From Cryptomeria japonica (taxonomy: Eukaryota; Streptophyta; Pinopsida; Cupressales; Cupressaceae): a stretch of 64,000 nt of DNA. A program made the translations under genes and the position numbers. The stretch lies in the NCBI RefSeq assembly GCF_030272615.1, contig NC_081406.1, positions 210,834,997-210,898,996 of the forward strand. Reading direction: 5' to 3'. Of this stretch, positions 45,109 through 58,642 are shown one piece after another (position 1 is the first letter of the stretch; every line of letters starts with the position of its first letter). The notes beneath the pieces were generated by a model. That model saw only the letters and a list, made by a program, of their open reading frames with translations, ran no database searches and was not told the origin of the DNA.

Positions 45109-48100
45109 TGTAGTGTCCACCCTTGATTCGACTTATTTTGACTAGAGTTGACTTTTATATTTCGCTTGATAGACTTATCTAGACTATATTTTGATGATTT
45201 GGATGATGATTACTCATGTGCTTCAGCGACTTAGGATTGATGTTAGATACTATTGGACATATGCTATTTTGATGATCTATATGGATGTTGGTACTATCAT
45301 GATTGATCATGTGATTTGATGATATATGTACTCAATGGATTTTATATGCTCACTATGTGATGGATTATTGATAGATTAGATTTATCATGGTTTTGATGAT
45401 GATTACGATTATACTAACCCTACTTTATGTTTACATATGATGAGATGTTTATGAGATGTGTTTGACTATTGTTTGACTGTCTTCGTGATAGAGATGATTC
45501 CACATCACTCATTGCGAGCGGGATGTGTCGTCGCGACTCTCTATCACTTGCTTGTTCTATTTATGTTTATGTATATGTGGTATTGTCGTTTTGTGGTTGC
45601 AGGATTTTGTAGGTACCAAACATCGACTCCACCTGGCTTCACAGGTCTGAGCGTGTCTTAGTTCCAATGGCTTATGTGGTTCGGAGATGGCATGAGATTC
45701 CCTTCACATACTCTAGGTCTAAGTTATTCACCATGTTTAGTCAGCATCTTGGCATAATTTGCCATGTTAGTTAGTAAACTTGGTCCTTTGGTATTGTGAG
45801 TTTAGTTTATGCCGGTTGATTTACTTGATGATGTTAGAGTAATTATGTGTAGTTTTCTATTTGGAAATGTTTATTTTAATGTATTTAATTTATAAGTTTT
45901 CAATATTTAATTATTTGATATTTATATTTATTTGATAAGTAACATTTATTGATTTTATGATTATTTTAATATTTGATAAGCTTTATTGTTCTTTAATATT
46001 TATTTAATATTTGCGACTAATCTTTAATGGTATTTGACTATTTAATTATTTATTTGACTTTCTATGGTTTAATATTTATTTGACACCTTTTATCTATTTG
46101 GTTCTTTAATTTATTTTATTAGCTTTTGGTTTAATTGATTTTAATTCCCTTTTGGATTAAATTTATTTTCATCTTATATTTATTTATAGTTTGACTTTTT
46201 ATTTCTAAGTGGGGTGTATGAGCACAATAAATTAAATAAAGAAATAAAAACAATCCCACTTAGTTGAATAAGTATATTTTATTTACTTTACCTACCCTTC
46301 ACTCTCATTGGTTAAATTAAAAATGGGTGAATAAATTATATTATATGGTGGGTTGGTAAAATATACTCCAAAATGGAATATTTTGATTGGCTGAAATTGA
46401 GGCTAGGGTTTTTGGATTATTGTTGCTTTTAATTTTCATTCCCGTGAAGTTTTTCGGTTGGATTTTTGCTATTCTCAGGAAATTTCTCCAGCAAGTTTTC
46501 TTCCTTGGTTTTGGATTGCTGCACTCTTGGTTTTACTTGGTTTATAGTTCTGGAAATTATGTTTCCTGTGCATTGCCCGTGAATGTTCAAAATGAGGAAT
46601 ATCTTGCAGATTTTGTATATGTCTTGTGTGAATTATTTTAATGAGATCTCTATTGTATATTAGGGATATTTTAACCTGGTAGATGAGTTCTTATGGAGAT
46701 TGTAAATCTGGGAAAGAGGAGAGTCTTTGTGATCTCCCATTCTGGCTCTGCCATAGAGGAGACTCACATGACTTTTTCCCCTTTTTATTTTTTTTTTACA
46801 CATCCCTTTGTGTATGGATGTTATTGGTTATGTGGAATGTCTTTTTAAATGTATTTGAGTCATATATATTATTCTTTCTATATTTTAGATTCAAGGTTGT
46901 AGAATTTCCTCAGTTTTTGACAGTGCTGGAGATGTTCTTCCTCCAAAAAGTCTGCATTATGTTTTCAATTGGAGTTCCTTGGAAGAATTTTATTATTGTA
47001 TTGTGTTCACATATTCTTATAGTTTATTTCGTGTCGATTCCAACAAGTATAAATATGGCATATTTGGCTGTTTATATTTCGAGCAATTTTGATTTCACAC
47101 TTCAGTAGTTTTCTGCCAAAATTTACCTTTTTTTTTTATGCGCTAAAATATCAATCATATGTGCCATTATGTGTATTTTTAAAGTTTTGTCCAGTTTGAA
47201 GTCTATTTGAGGTCAGTTGGATTTAGGGTTATACCAGAGGCTTTTTGAGGGCATTTATGATGTTGTTTAAAATTATTTATGGTTGGTGATGTCTTCATAT
47301 TATTTATTTATTTTTGTTTTGTATGCATTTTACTCCATTTGAGTTGTTTGTGCTTCCTCTCTTGTTGATGCACCAAGAGAGAGATTGAGATTCTTGTGAT
47401 TATGTGCCAGCAAGTGGATAGGCCTTGCTGAGATTATGTGATGATTCATTTCAGATTTGATGGCATTTCTTATGGCCTTGATATGTTTATTTGGCCAAGA
47501 GGCTCATTGATTTTTGGTTCTCATGATGTTAACTTTCACATGTTTCATGATTATGAGATGATATTGTTGTTTGCATATGGATTATTTGTGATTTCAGATT
47601 TATGTATATTCTCAAATTCAATTATGATTCTAGAGCCTCTTGTGTTGTCATGTTTGAGACCATGTTAGGGGGGAGTGGGCTTCCTTGTGATGACCGGGGT
47701 CATGAGAGATAGGCTTGCATGAGGTTCCTTGTAAGGATGCATGAAGTCTAGACCACCGGGGCACATTGGAGTTTTCCATGATTTGTAAATAAGTGATAAC
47801 CTAATAATTGATGGGTTGGGTAGTTAGATTAATTAATAAGATGATAAATTGATTGTGCCTCATGACTTAGTCCTAGGGAGGATGTTTTAGGATAAGCATG
47901 AGAAGGCCGTGAAGATAGTAAGCTAATCTCCCTTAGTCTCTCATAGGTTGAGATGGCTCCACATGTCCATCAGGCTAGCGCCTTGTGTTATTATGTTATT
48001 ATGTTACGAGGATGGCATGTGATGACACTCCACTCCTACATGTGTTTCCCCTTATTGATTTATGGTTATTCTTATTGGATGCACTTATGTCTTGATGAGT

Positions 48101-49135
48101 TTTATGCCTCTGGGAGTTCATTCTTGTTATATTGTGTAAGTTCTTGCTTGAGAGTCTTTGTGTGGTTAGTCTCCTTGGTTTTAGGTGCCAGCTTAGGTTT
48201 AGAGTGTGTGTTGGGACCTTGTGTCATCTCCTAGCACGGGGGGTGGTTCCTTTGGTTCCACATGGTCGGGAGGTTGGTGCTTTTTAGCCATTGGGATGTT
48301 ATTTTGGATTCTACTTGCGTGGACATGGATTCTTCTTCATGATGTACTATGGATGTACCTTATAGCAGATTTATGTAATGGATAAGATAAAATGTATGTA
48401 ATGTAACACTTTCTGTATATCATAGATAGAATCTTGTAGTAGAAAGAGCTATGCTCATGATGTATTTAATGTACTTATATTTGTAGATGAATTGTAATTG
48501 GAAATTGGAATTAAGGCCTAGTTGTATTGTACTATTGTAGAGAGGTGATCTTATGAGTCATGGAAATGAATGGATTATAGTTGGAATAGAATGGAATTGC
48601 ATTATGGATCAGTTGTATTATCTCATGGGATGATTAGAGGCTAGTTAGAATGTTAAATAATCTTGAAAGAGGAATGCTCATGGAGTAATAAATGAATATG
48701 TTATAGGATGCTAAATGGATTTAGTAAACATGTATGATTCATATAGATACATTGGTAGAAAGAAAATTATGCATATCATGGGAAGTAAGTAATGTTGTAG
48801 GTTGCATATCTCATGAGTAGATAATTATATTATGATGCAATAATGAAGGTGAAATATATCTTTCACGTGCGTAGTATGCTATTGTGGAAATGAATTTAAG
48901 TAATGATGCTAAAGTACCCTAGGGAAAGATTAATGATGTTGTGATATTTTCGCTTGCGTTAATTCATGAAATGAGTAATGATATATGTTCATATTGGTTA
49001 ATTGATGAATGAATGTAAATAGATGGAGATGTTATGCATTGCATTAATTGTTATTAGATGTCAATTAAAAAAAAAATGTATCTCCATTTGTATATTATTG
49101 TTTAGTTTCTTTAGGGTATTTTGGCAGGCATTACA
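45109..49135 (+). mobile_element. Giant solo LTR 2 (4.03 kb) with intact target duplication
   Basis: Starts TGTAGTGTCCACCC and ends GGCAGGCATTACA. Perfect target duplication CAACA (45104-45108 and 49136-49140), inserted in the gag/leader part of the chromodomain gypsy element. The ends are inverted repeats in the pattern TGTA(A/G)TG(C/T)C..CC, as in giant LTR 1. It shares with that copy the ATCGACTCCACCTGGCT block near 45628. An AT-rich ATTTAATATTTATTTGA-type stretch follows (45840-46140). No coding content: the frames at 46387, 46683 and 47953 are Phe/Leu/Tyr-rich by composition. Confidence 0.82.
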
Positions 49136-49140
49136 CAACA

Positions 49141-49817
49141 TCACTTGCATGTTCAATGCATCTCATGTTAGGTGATGCGTATCTCTTGCCAAGTGATGCA
49201 TATCCTCTTTCACTAATGAAATTTATTTCTTGACCTTATTGATATCATCATTAGGAGCAATACCCTCAATTATTAAATCATTTTTATCTGGAGATTCCTA
49301 GGTGTGACAACATTCTTTTTGCCTCTTGTCACAAGTCTAATCATGATGGATTTTTTTTTGTAATAAATCACACAAATAAAATTCAAATGATTTGGAATTT
49401 TTACTATAACTTACTAGCCTAGACCTACTTCCCAAGAAAAAATACCAAAAAAAATAGTTGACTTTTAGTCTTGAGAGCGACTTTTTTGGAAACCCTAATT
49501 TTGTAATAAAGGTCACTTAATTTTTCTCCAATTTCTCAAAAATTTGGATTGTAGATCCTTAAATAGGTTCTTGGACAACCCTCCAAAATTTGAGAGATAT
49601 GTTCTTCCCAAGAAAATTTGGTGGAAACCCTTATTCTGTAATAAATCACTTATTTCTGATCCAATTTAACTAAAATAAGGATTGTAGATGTCTAAAATTT
49701 ACTTGAAAAACACTTCAAAAATAAAGAAACTACTCGTCAAGATCTTAAATATATGTGATTCCTACAATGACCTCCAAAATTGAAAAAAATGTCTTTCCTT
49801 CATGGTACCAAGGTCTT
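49141..49817 (-). pseudogene. Leader and gag start of the chromodomain gypsy element
   Basis: Between the primer site and the solo-LTR insertion. Near 49350 the minus strand opens MIRLVTRGKKNVVTPR, in the position expected of a gypsy gag start. The rest is leader with no clear content. Confidence 0.4.
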
Positions 49818-49829
49818 GCTTTGATACCA
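49818..49829 (-). other. Primer-binding site of the chromodomain gypsy element
   Basis: Minus strand TGGTATCAAAGC, two bases inside the 5' LTR end. Resembles the initiator-Met site with one mismatch. Confidence 0.75.
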
Positions 49830-49831
49830 CT

Positions 49832-50180
49832 TGCAATGAAATAACTTGCACAAGAGATAAATATGATATGAAAGATTATACAAATACTTGATAATAATTA
49901 AGAATAACAAGTAACTTTAAGGAGGAAAACATCCAAATATCTTTAATGAGAACACAATTCACATTCCAATGATCAAATAAGACTCACTACCTCCTATAAA
50001 TAGCCTACTTATGCTTAGAATGTCACACATGACAACTTAGATAACAATATATAAGCACTAAGATAACCTAAATAATTAAATAAGAATATGATTATTATTA
50101 TATGACTTAATTAAGACTTAAGGTAGCCACAACTTGACTACTTATAACCCTACACATACACTAAGATTAGGGGTGTAGCA
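49832..50180 (-). repeat. 5' LTR of the chromodomain gypsy element
   Basis: TGCTACACCC (50180) to ...TTTCATTGCA (49832), homologous to 29084-29435. Confidence 0.88.
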
Positions 50181-52140
50181 TTCTGTATACTCTCTACTTG
50201 TGCATGTTGGAATATTTCTTTTCCTCCTTTGCTAGTATTCAAATTTTCATTTAATTGTTTTAGACGTGTTTTATATATTTAAATCCAATTTACATGGTAA
50301 TTTAAAATTTTAAGGTTCATTAAGATGTCAAGATAGTTGAATATGTTAATTGATTACATTATGTGTGGCATAACCACCTCGATTTATGTGTGAGGTTGTA
50401 TCAAAGTAGCAAAATCGATTCTATTTTTGTTTAGTTGTTTGATTGTATGTCCTTCCTTGAGCCTTGGGTGTTGCTAACAATTTTCTTTAATAATTCTTTT
50501 TTTTTTTGGAAGTGAAATTTTATGCATTTTTTTAGGTGTAGCCCTGAGAAAATTTTAGAATACTTAAATTTTAGAATTAGAAGAAGAGAATTGAAGGTTA
50601 ATGGAGTTGGTGAAAACCTTGATAGAAAAGGAGGAATCGCAAGATTAGTTAGAGAGTTGTGGAAACTTCCTATTAGGGATTTTGAGAAAGATGAAAGAAG
50701 AGTTGTATGCCAAAGATGAGATATTGGTTGGTTTTGAAAGTGTTGAAGGAGTAGAGAGAAAATGTGGATCATGTTGTTAGATGATAAAACTCAAATAGAG
50801 GAAACTATGGTAAAATCTCCTATTGATTCATTTATTACCTAACAAGAATCTTTTAGTTTTGTCAATGTTGCACTAAAGGATTTGGTTCAAGAATGGTGTT
50901 TAAGATGAGGTATGAAGAAAAAGGGTTTGGAAATAAAGGCAAATGAATGATCAATCCCATAGAGGTCTTTGAGAGATATTTGCATGTTTGTTTATAATTC
51001 ATGGGAACTAATTAAGAGGAACAAGATCATTCCAAGAGTATTGCTACAAAAGATATAGGCATAAAAAAATGGTCCAAGTCACCAAAATGGATGAACTTGA
51101 GCCTTTACAAGTTAAATGTGTGTTTCCTTTTATTAAGGCATGAGAGGATTTGAATACTTTAATTTTTTTACTAAGAAAGTTATGATACCTCAAGAGGAGA
51201 AACTTCATACTCCAAATAAGATGAGACAACAAATTTAATGATAAAAGGGTTGCAAATATGTCCAAGATAATTAAAGTGAGAGAAAGGAAGTGCCAAGGAG
51301 TGGACAACTTATATATAAGGGGGGAATCATTCAAGGTGGGTCTAAATTATCTCCAAGGAGATGAGATACTACTAAGTAACTTTGAAACACACAAAGTGGT
51401 ATGTGGAGTTCAAAAAAGAAAGAAACCTATGCAAAGAAGAGATCCCTATTGAGTGCTTCTTTTTCTTAGGAAATAGCATGTTCCTAAAAATTTCTAGGCA
51501 ACACATTTGTGTATAGTTTGTGGTATGAGAAACTATCATGAAATTGTGTGTTGGATTAAGGTTTCAAAAAACCTAAATATCTCCCAGATGAAGTAGGGAA
51601 AGTTGAAAGAAAAGAAAGAATCAAAATCTCATTAAAATACAAGAGGACAATCATTCCACCATTGGAGGAAAAATAAAAGAAAGAATTGTGTTGTTATAAT
51701 TATCATAATGCATTTCTAGCAATAGTCTAGAGACTAAGGAGTGTGAATCTAAAAAACCCAAAACAATGAACCTTTAAAGAGAGTTTCAAATTATGTGTGT
51801 GTGACACTAACCCTTTAAAAAATGGTTCTTCTAGAGTGTGATTTTGTGTACATACAAAGTATAGATTAATGCAAGCCTAAGACCATCTCTAAGTAGCCTA
51901 AAACTAATTCATGTCCACTAGAGATACGATTGACAATTGAATATACATTGAAAAAATATGCTTGAATTGGACAATTGTGCCTTGTACATCAATAAACTAT
52001 AAATTTGATTAAGTATGAAAATTAGAAATCACTACAAAATGGATATAGATGAACCTATGAAATGAGGTAGTCCAATAATAATTGTAGAGGAAGGTATTTT
52101 CTACCTTCAAGATGACGAATCTCAAGGAACAAATCTACCC
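50181..52140 (+). other. Decayed retroelement-like sequence, unassigned
   Basis: Scattered plus-strand coding character with stops, Lys/Glu-rich frames at 50522-50719 and 51258-51452. A knuckle-like CIVCGMRNYHEIVC near 51512 has C, C and the last C spaced as in a zinc knuckle, but its His is one residue late. It could be a gag relic; I cannot assign it. Confidence 0.3.
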
Positions 52141-55100
52141 TTGTGTCACCTCACTTTACTCGCGCTCAAGTGAGCCAAGGGATAAAATTAACATAAATCA
52201 AACAACGACTAAAATATTGTATCAATACTGCTAAACATTAGAAACATATAAGAAATTAAGGAAATTCAAATCATGATATAAGTATATAAACAAAAACAAA
52301 ATTTTACCACAAGGCTAATTTAGTCATGGATTTCAGACACTAGCGCACCATAGGGACATTTGCGCATTGTGTTGTCATCTGTATGGATAGAAAACTCAAA
52401 ATGCACGAGAGTACCCCCATAATCTACTCTCTACAGCGCAAAACCTGTTCATCACCTACATACACTGAAACGAGGGGAAAATGTTGGGGATATATAGGGG
52501 TTTGCCTCAATCAAACCCCCGAATTGATGTTTCCACCGCTACAGATAAGTCAAAATGATAGAATGATAAATAGATAAATGTAATAGAAGCAAACCTTGCT
52601 TAATGAAGGAAAAATCCTATTACATGAGATGCAAAGATAAATTATAATGAAATAGAAACAAACCTCACTTAATGGAGGTGTTAGCACCTTTAAATTCAGA
52701 AGACAATTTTTAGTGCATATGTGAAAATCTAACTAAGGCATATAGATATGCCCCTACAAATGCCTTATGATTAGGTTTTAAACCTTACCTTGGTTTTAAA
52801 GTTCATTTGAATTTATCTTTGGTGGGCTTTATTTTTGCTTAGTGACCTGTTTCCTCAGTTGCCTTCAAGCTTAAGTTGTTTTCTCAAGGGTAATTTGTCG
52901 TCAGGTTGACCAGCCCCATGCCTTGAGTCTTATGTTTAACTGGTTAGTCCTTATATATTGGGTATGTGTATTGTTTATCCCTAAGATTCCTTTTGTAATG
53001 TCTCTCTAGGGATGACTCCTTCTTAAAAGTCTTAAACCCTTCAACTTGATGCATGTGCCAAATTGTGATCCTTGAAGCATTACTCGTGCCTTCACAAAGT
53101 TTTTACTGTTGCCTCAATTATTATGCAAGCACGTGGGGTAAAGTTTCTTAGCCATGGGTTTCACCCATGTCTCTACATGAAAAGTTCAACTATTACAAAA
53201 GCTTCATGGGTGTGCAGGGACTGATGTGTGTTTTCCCTACACCTCTGCATGAGTCAAATTAAGTGTGCAAGATGCCCGTGGATATGCGGGGAATAAATGT
53301 AAAGGGGTGATCACTTTACCTGCATTCCCATGAGATAAACAGTGGGACCCAATATGGAATATGAGTGTGTGGAAAGATAGTAATTAAAGGAATGTATTAC
53401 CTGCATCCCCATAGGATAATCGATGAAGTTTGTTTTTTACCACAGACATGTAGGGATAAGCAAGGTCGACATAGGGCGGACCCCACATGGTGATTTAGTA
53501 CACACATGGATTAAAAGGAACTCCAACTTGGATTCTATGGAATATTTGAAGCATCTATTTGAACTGAGAGAAAAAACAACAACCCAGGTTTAGAAGGAAA
53601 AATGTGATATGGCTAGGTACCAAATTGAAAGTTGATGCATGCAAATTTACTGTAGAAAAGACTTGAGCTCTAAAGAGGGATCGAGTTTTAATACTGAGAG
53701 ACAACAAAATCATTTCATTGCATCCTGAATCTGAAGATTGACGTGAAATTATTAACTTGCATAGGGCTTCGATGATCAAAGTCTGAGAGTATCACAATAA
53801 ATTTTCAACAGCCCAAGAATGTTGATGCAAGAAATTTGAAGATTAGTATGAGAAATGTACATGTATCAGAATTATGGTTACTCATACAAGTATGAAAGCA
53901 TGATTTTTGAGGCATCCTATATCTAGAAATAGCATAGACGTGCAACTCGCATGAATTAACATAGTATTTGAGTGAACCATAGTCGCAATGGTGTGCAAAC
54001 ATGATGATGGAGTGGTGTCACTTTGAAATTTGAGAGGGAAAACAATTAAGTCAGTCACATCTAATCAATGTTCACCAACAAGGAATCTAGATTGTACATA
54101 GGCTAACTTGCCAAGTCATGAGCAATGAATGTGTTCTTAGAGACATATCAATTCTAGTGAAGAATTTTCTTATATTTATCTATAGAATGGAGTGCACAAA
54201 TGATGAAGCAAGGTTTTTTATATAAGGAAAGATGGCTTGATGATATTAGAAGAAATATGTTGGAGGGGATTTGCTAAACATTTGATGTGAAGGAGATAAA
54301 CAACATATTTTTTTGAGAAGGATATCAAAACTACAAAGGGTAGCCAAAGGGATATCAAAAGGCTTAAGTGCAACTACAGGCTTCAGCTGCAGTTGAAAAT
54401 GGTCTCTCCTTGGCCGCCAACCATCACCTCCCTCTCATGAAGGTTGGAGGGTTAAGAGAGAGTTGGGAGGTAATATAGAGAATGTGAATTTTGAGCCACA
54501 CATGTCTACTTGATCATAACTCTCAATGTTCTCCCCTACCAGAGGATGCAATGAGAATCTTGCATCCTGGATGCTCTTCGCACTCAGTGTCACAAATGCG
54601 CGATAGTGGCACAACTCAAAAGGTTGGTTTTCTTATCCAACAACATTTTGGTTATTGCAATAACAATTTCATGACTCTTTCCATTATGGTCTAGCAGTTT
54701 TTATCTAGGACAAAGCATAGGCTTTGGGTTTTTTACTAAGGGAATATTTTTGAGACTGGATGAATGGCAAATAGAAAAATGCCACCTATAAATGACTGGC
54801 CACTTGTTGCATAGGATTTTATTATAAAATTTTTATCATGGTCGAAGGTTAGGGGTTTGGTTTTCATTCTGGTGTAACGCATATCTAGAAAAAGTAACAT
54901 AGTAATAGGGAATAACTTTTAGAGAAGGCCATACATTGGTGTAATAGTTCTATTTAGTTTTGAATAAAGTAATGAAGAAATTATAAAATCTTATCCTTAA
55001 TGTATTTTCTAGAACTATATATGATTTAGTATAACCAAGGATGTGTTAATTTATCTCTGCAACTTTCTTGTAGTTGAGTAATTTGTGTATGGGTTTCCTT

Positions 55101-56737
55101 CAAGGAAGGAATTAAATATTGTATGCAATTTGCTATGAATTTTAGGGGCATTACGGATTTACAAGTAGGTTTTTGCAATTTCATATTTGGAGTCACTCAT
55201 GTAATGCATAAATGTCATAGTACAATGTATAGGGTTAAATATATTATATGGGTATGTTCCGGATTTGATGCTTGACTCTGTGCTCTATGGATTAGAAATT
55301 GATCTACTAAAGCTACAAAAGTTTGTTTTAGATACCATTAAAAATCAAATCAGTTTTTAACTTCATGTTGTTAGGAATAGGTTTTGTGTTGTTATGTTCT
55401 TTGTGATGTTTGATGCAAGTGGGATTATACATAAAATTGGTGAAATACAAACACCCATCATCTGTGAATCTGAGAACTATCCATTGTTAAAGGTTTGAAG
55501 TTGTTGTTTAGAAGGAATTTATAATATTATGCGGACTTGTAAATCTAGAATACCCTCCCGAGTTCGATGGAGCTTGAAGTGAAGAAGTCTTGTATAGACT
55601 TGTTATGTTGTGTTTTCTTGTCTTCCATCTGAGAATAATATTGAGTGTATTACCTAAATTTTTAATCTCATGATCTTGGTTTTATGATTTTTCCTTCAGG
55701 ATTGAAGGTAGAAAGAAAAATCATCAACATGAGGGAAAACCCTATTGCATGAGATATAAAGATAAATAATTTAAATGCACCTAGATAATAGATGCATTCA
55801 ATGATTCGTTAGATATGACAATGCAATATTAAGAATAAATAAGATAAGAGAGAAGACAAAGCATTTTAGCCAAACCCCTCTCTTGAGATAAGAGTGTGAC
55901 TGATGTAATATTGCTATTGTGAGAGATCCAAGAGTGTGATAATCATTTTAGAGAGCTCAAGATAAGAAAAAAAAACCAAGGAATTTTTTTAAATCAAGAG
56001 ACCACCGAGAGAGACAACCAGATAGGGAAAATGAAAAGGAAGAGAAGAGAGACCCATAAGCAAAAGGATGGGCTTTTAAAACTAAAAACGAGAGGGAGTG
56101 ATCGTTTCAAATGTGCCCAAGCTGAGGGACATGTGTCATCAAAAGGCTAGAGAAAAATATGCCATCTAGATTCGAGGAATAATTGGGATATTAACACGCC
56201 ATGCAAATGTCTATGCACCGCACTTCCATCCAACCAAAATAATCCCAATTGGAGTCTTATGGCAATTGGCAGCACTTTGTCTTTAGAGGTCATGATGTCA
56301 AAATGATGAAATCTCGATCATCAAACCTAGCATAAATGCACCGAGCACAATGCGTAAGTGTCATAAATGCATGGGGCATAATTTATGATATTGCATTTTT
56401 CCCTCGCTTTACCGAACTAATCGACTCAAGGGATCAAGTGCACTAAAGTAGTCAAGAAAAAATAATTCACTAAAGTCATGTTGTACATCAAATGCAGAAA
56501 TTGTTTTGAAAAAAAAAGATACTATAGAGGCCACAGGGGTCAAACAGGATGACATGAAACATGCCCCCAGTACTTAGCAGAAATTATAGTGTTCAGCATG
56601 AAAACCCAAATACTGCAAAACTCAAAGATTATCAACACAAAAAATAGAGGAAACTACTTTGGCGAGAAGAATGCTTGAGAAGCATTAGTATGAGTCAGAA
56701 ATAAAAAATCAAATAAAAGCCAAGTATATGGCCCCTC
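52141..56737. other. Long stretch without a recognisable gene
   Basis: Only local signals. Two related blocks, at 52146-52185 (CTCACTTTACTCGCGCTCAAG) and 56401-56440 (CCCTCGCTTTACCGAACTAA), resemble the junction after a gypsy 3' LTR. TTACCTGCAT(T/C)CCCAT repeats at 53317 and 53399. GCGCA/TGCACCG motifs cluster near 52330-52440 and 56195-56390. The short frames are not protein-like. Confidence 0.35.
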
Positions 56738-58620
56738 ATGTTTTTCCCCCAACAAGGTGGGGAAAATATGAAGGAAGACAATTCAGAACCACCACATTTT
56801 TTTATAAATTTTGGGCAAGAATCAAACTCTATATGCAAGGAGTGGGCCCTTAGAAGGGTCATTATCACTATTCATTGGGGACATTTTCCTCGATATTTCT
56901 ATAGGGATTCAATGAAAATGCCTTGTAGGAAAGAGCCTATAGCAATCAGGATCAAAGAGATATTCACTACTATGGAGCAAGGTGATGAGCCAAACTAGGT
57001 AAGCTTCGAACATGGTCATTTAGTTGGATTTTTATCTATTTTATAGCTAGTTAAAAATCAAGAGCAGCGCAAGAATCCTTATGTCACGCGTGCATTTGAG
57101 TGTCACATGTGCGTCCGGGTGTCACACGTGCATCTGGGAGTTGCACATTCATCCTAGGTGAATCTATGATGGTGTCCTCAAACCACACTATTGTCCATGG
57201 ATGTCAAATGTGCTAGCATCCAGAAGTATACAATAATTAATATAGTACATAAAATGGTACTTTTTGCTTGGATGGAGATAGAATTGATGCAAATTGTGTT
57301 TGTTGATGCAAGGATTGCTCGAGGTTCATGAGAATACATCGGGTCATCTGTTGTTGGCATTGCAAGATCAAGAAGATGATTTGATAGCAGCAAAGAAAAC
57401 ACAATTACGATGGGTAGGAGTCTGGTGGGTCTACCACATGTCAGGGTTTCAGTTCCACACCCCAATGCTACAAGTGTTGATGGAGAAATAGGATTCTGAC
57501 ACAATGTCATTCCACTTGCCCACTGAGAAGATGACCGTGACATTGTTAGATGTCTATCACATTATGCAATTACCTATTAAAGGTCAAGTGGTGTCTCCCA
57601 TAGCAACATCCACATGTGAGCTAGCTAGATATTAGCCATGGGCCTTGGGGTGGACCATAGATAGTATCGACCATATTTATTTGTGGGCACTCATGCAGGG
57701 TCGAGAAGTGATTCCTCTCATCCATCGATTCATGATTGTCATAGTGGCATGGAGAGTCATCACTGACGGATGTGGATCAAAGCTCACTGAGGGATTTGTG
57801 TTTCTTATTAGGAAGATGGAGGAGTGGGGCATCATATATGCATAGGGCCATAACATGCTCATGCATTTGTACCATGACCTGAGAAAATATGGGAATCATG
57901 AGTAAGAGAGCCTAATTGTATGCACAATTCTCCAGGTCTGGATGCTCAAGCACATTTCATGCACCAGGCCTGTCATATTTTCTTGCGCAATACCACTAGA
58001 CATCCTACGCACACACACTTATGCACTATGACAAGGTGACTAGCGAACAAGTGATTTTCTAGTACTGGAGAGTCATCCTATATTTCCTTGAGGTAGGAGA
58101 TATCATGTGGCAGCCCTATCATGACATGGCGACATGGGTAACTAACCAGACCCAACTCCTGCATATGCAATGTGATCAATTCCTCCTCTAGCAATAGGAC
58201 CACGTTGTTGTTTCCTATTTCTGGTGTGGATGTATGAGCTAGTTAGGAAAGGTATAGAACATGCCCCCTGCCACATTGACGTACATCTAGTTAGCGAGGA
58301 GTGTAGTGTGATGAAATGACCTCCCCCGACCAATGATCGAAGATGTGTAGGATAATCCTGAGGGGAGTGATGATGACGATACCCCTCCCGAGCTAGACAT
58401 TGATGACATCGAGGTGTTAGAGGACTTCACCGACTAGTGGAGTACATAGGGCCTTGATCCTATCTTCCCCCCAGATGCCCTAGAGGGAGACGTAGGAGCC
58501 TTGAGCGGAGCGGGGGAGGAGTAGCAGAAGGAGGAGAAGGAGGATAGGCCTAGGACACTAATACATTTGGGGTTAAATTCCGACGGAGGTTTCCAATGGA
58601 CAAGGAGCATTGTGTGAAAA
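56738..58620 (+). pseudogene. Second decayed plant mobile domain gene
   Basis: The PMD block reads TMSFHLPTEKMTVTLLDVYH, IMQLPIKGQVVSPIA (57500-57605), matching the FHLP.GEM.VTLEDVY.I..PI.G pattern of the first locus. Weaker matches (ILQVWMLKH near 57925) follow with stops in every frame, ending in an acidic region near 58580. A possible short 5' exon ends ...GATGAGCC(AAACTAG)|GTAAGC at 56998, with acceptor ...GATGCAAG|G at 57312. The intron holds repeats. Architecture matches 9592-12328, so it was probably also carried by a gypsy element, but I could not find that element's LTRs. Confidence 0.65.
57083..57160 (+). repeat. GTGTCACACGTGC-type repeats in the second PMD leader
   Basis: Four degenerate copies of (G)TGTCAC(A/G)(C/T)GTGC(A/G)T(C/T)(C/T)GGG, with a period of about 20 bp. 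Analogous in position to the CGCGTCTGTG repeats of the first PMD intron. Confidence 0.75.
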
Positions 58621-58642
58621 TTTGATTTTTTTTTTTTTAAAT

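Larger units (their letters stand above)
29084..50180 (-). mobile_element. Old chromodomain Ty3/gypsy element split by later insertions
   Basis: Related 350-bp LTRs lie at 29084-29435 and 49832-50180. A primer site sits inside the right LTR and a polypurine tract inside the left LTR, so the element is on the minus strand. Gag, protease and the RT N-terminus lie at about 45.0-43.5 kb. The RT core, RNase H, integrase and chromodomain lie at 32.0-29.4 kb. Two insertions separate the parts: a giant solo LTR (45109-49135) and a composite insert (about 32.0-43.5 kb). No matching target duplication remains (TTATA against TTCTG). Every domain is broken, so this is among the oldest layers in the window. 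Confidence 0.85.

Noticed and set aside
46387-48234. Hydrophobic plus-strand frames (84, 141 and 93 codons) as membrane genes
   Set aside because: T-rich giant-LTR sequence gives Phe/Leu/Tyr-rich frames; they are not conserved in the sister LTR copy.
47686-49135. A separate LTR starting TGTGATGACCGGGG after a purine-rich run
   Set aside because: The CAACA target duplication shows that the whole 45109-49135 segment is one insertion; the inner start has no matching partner.
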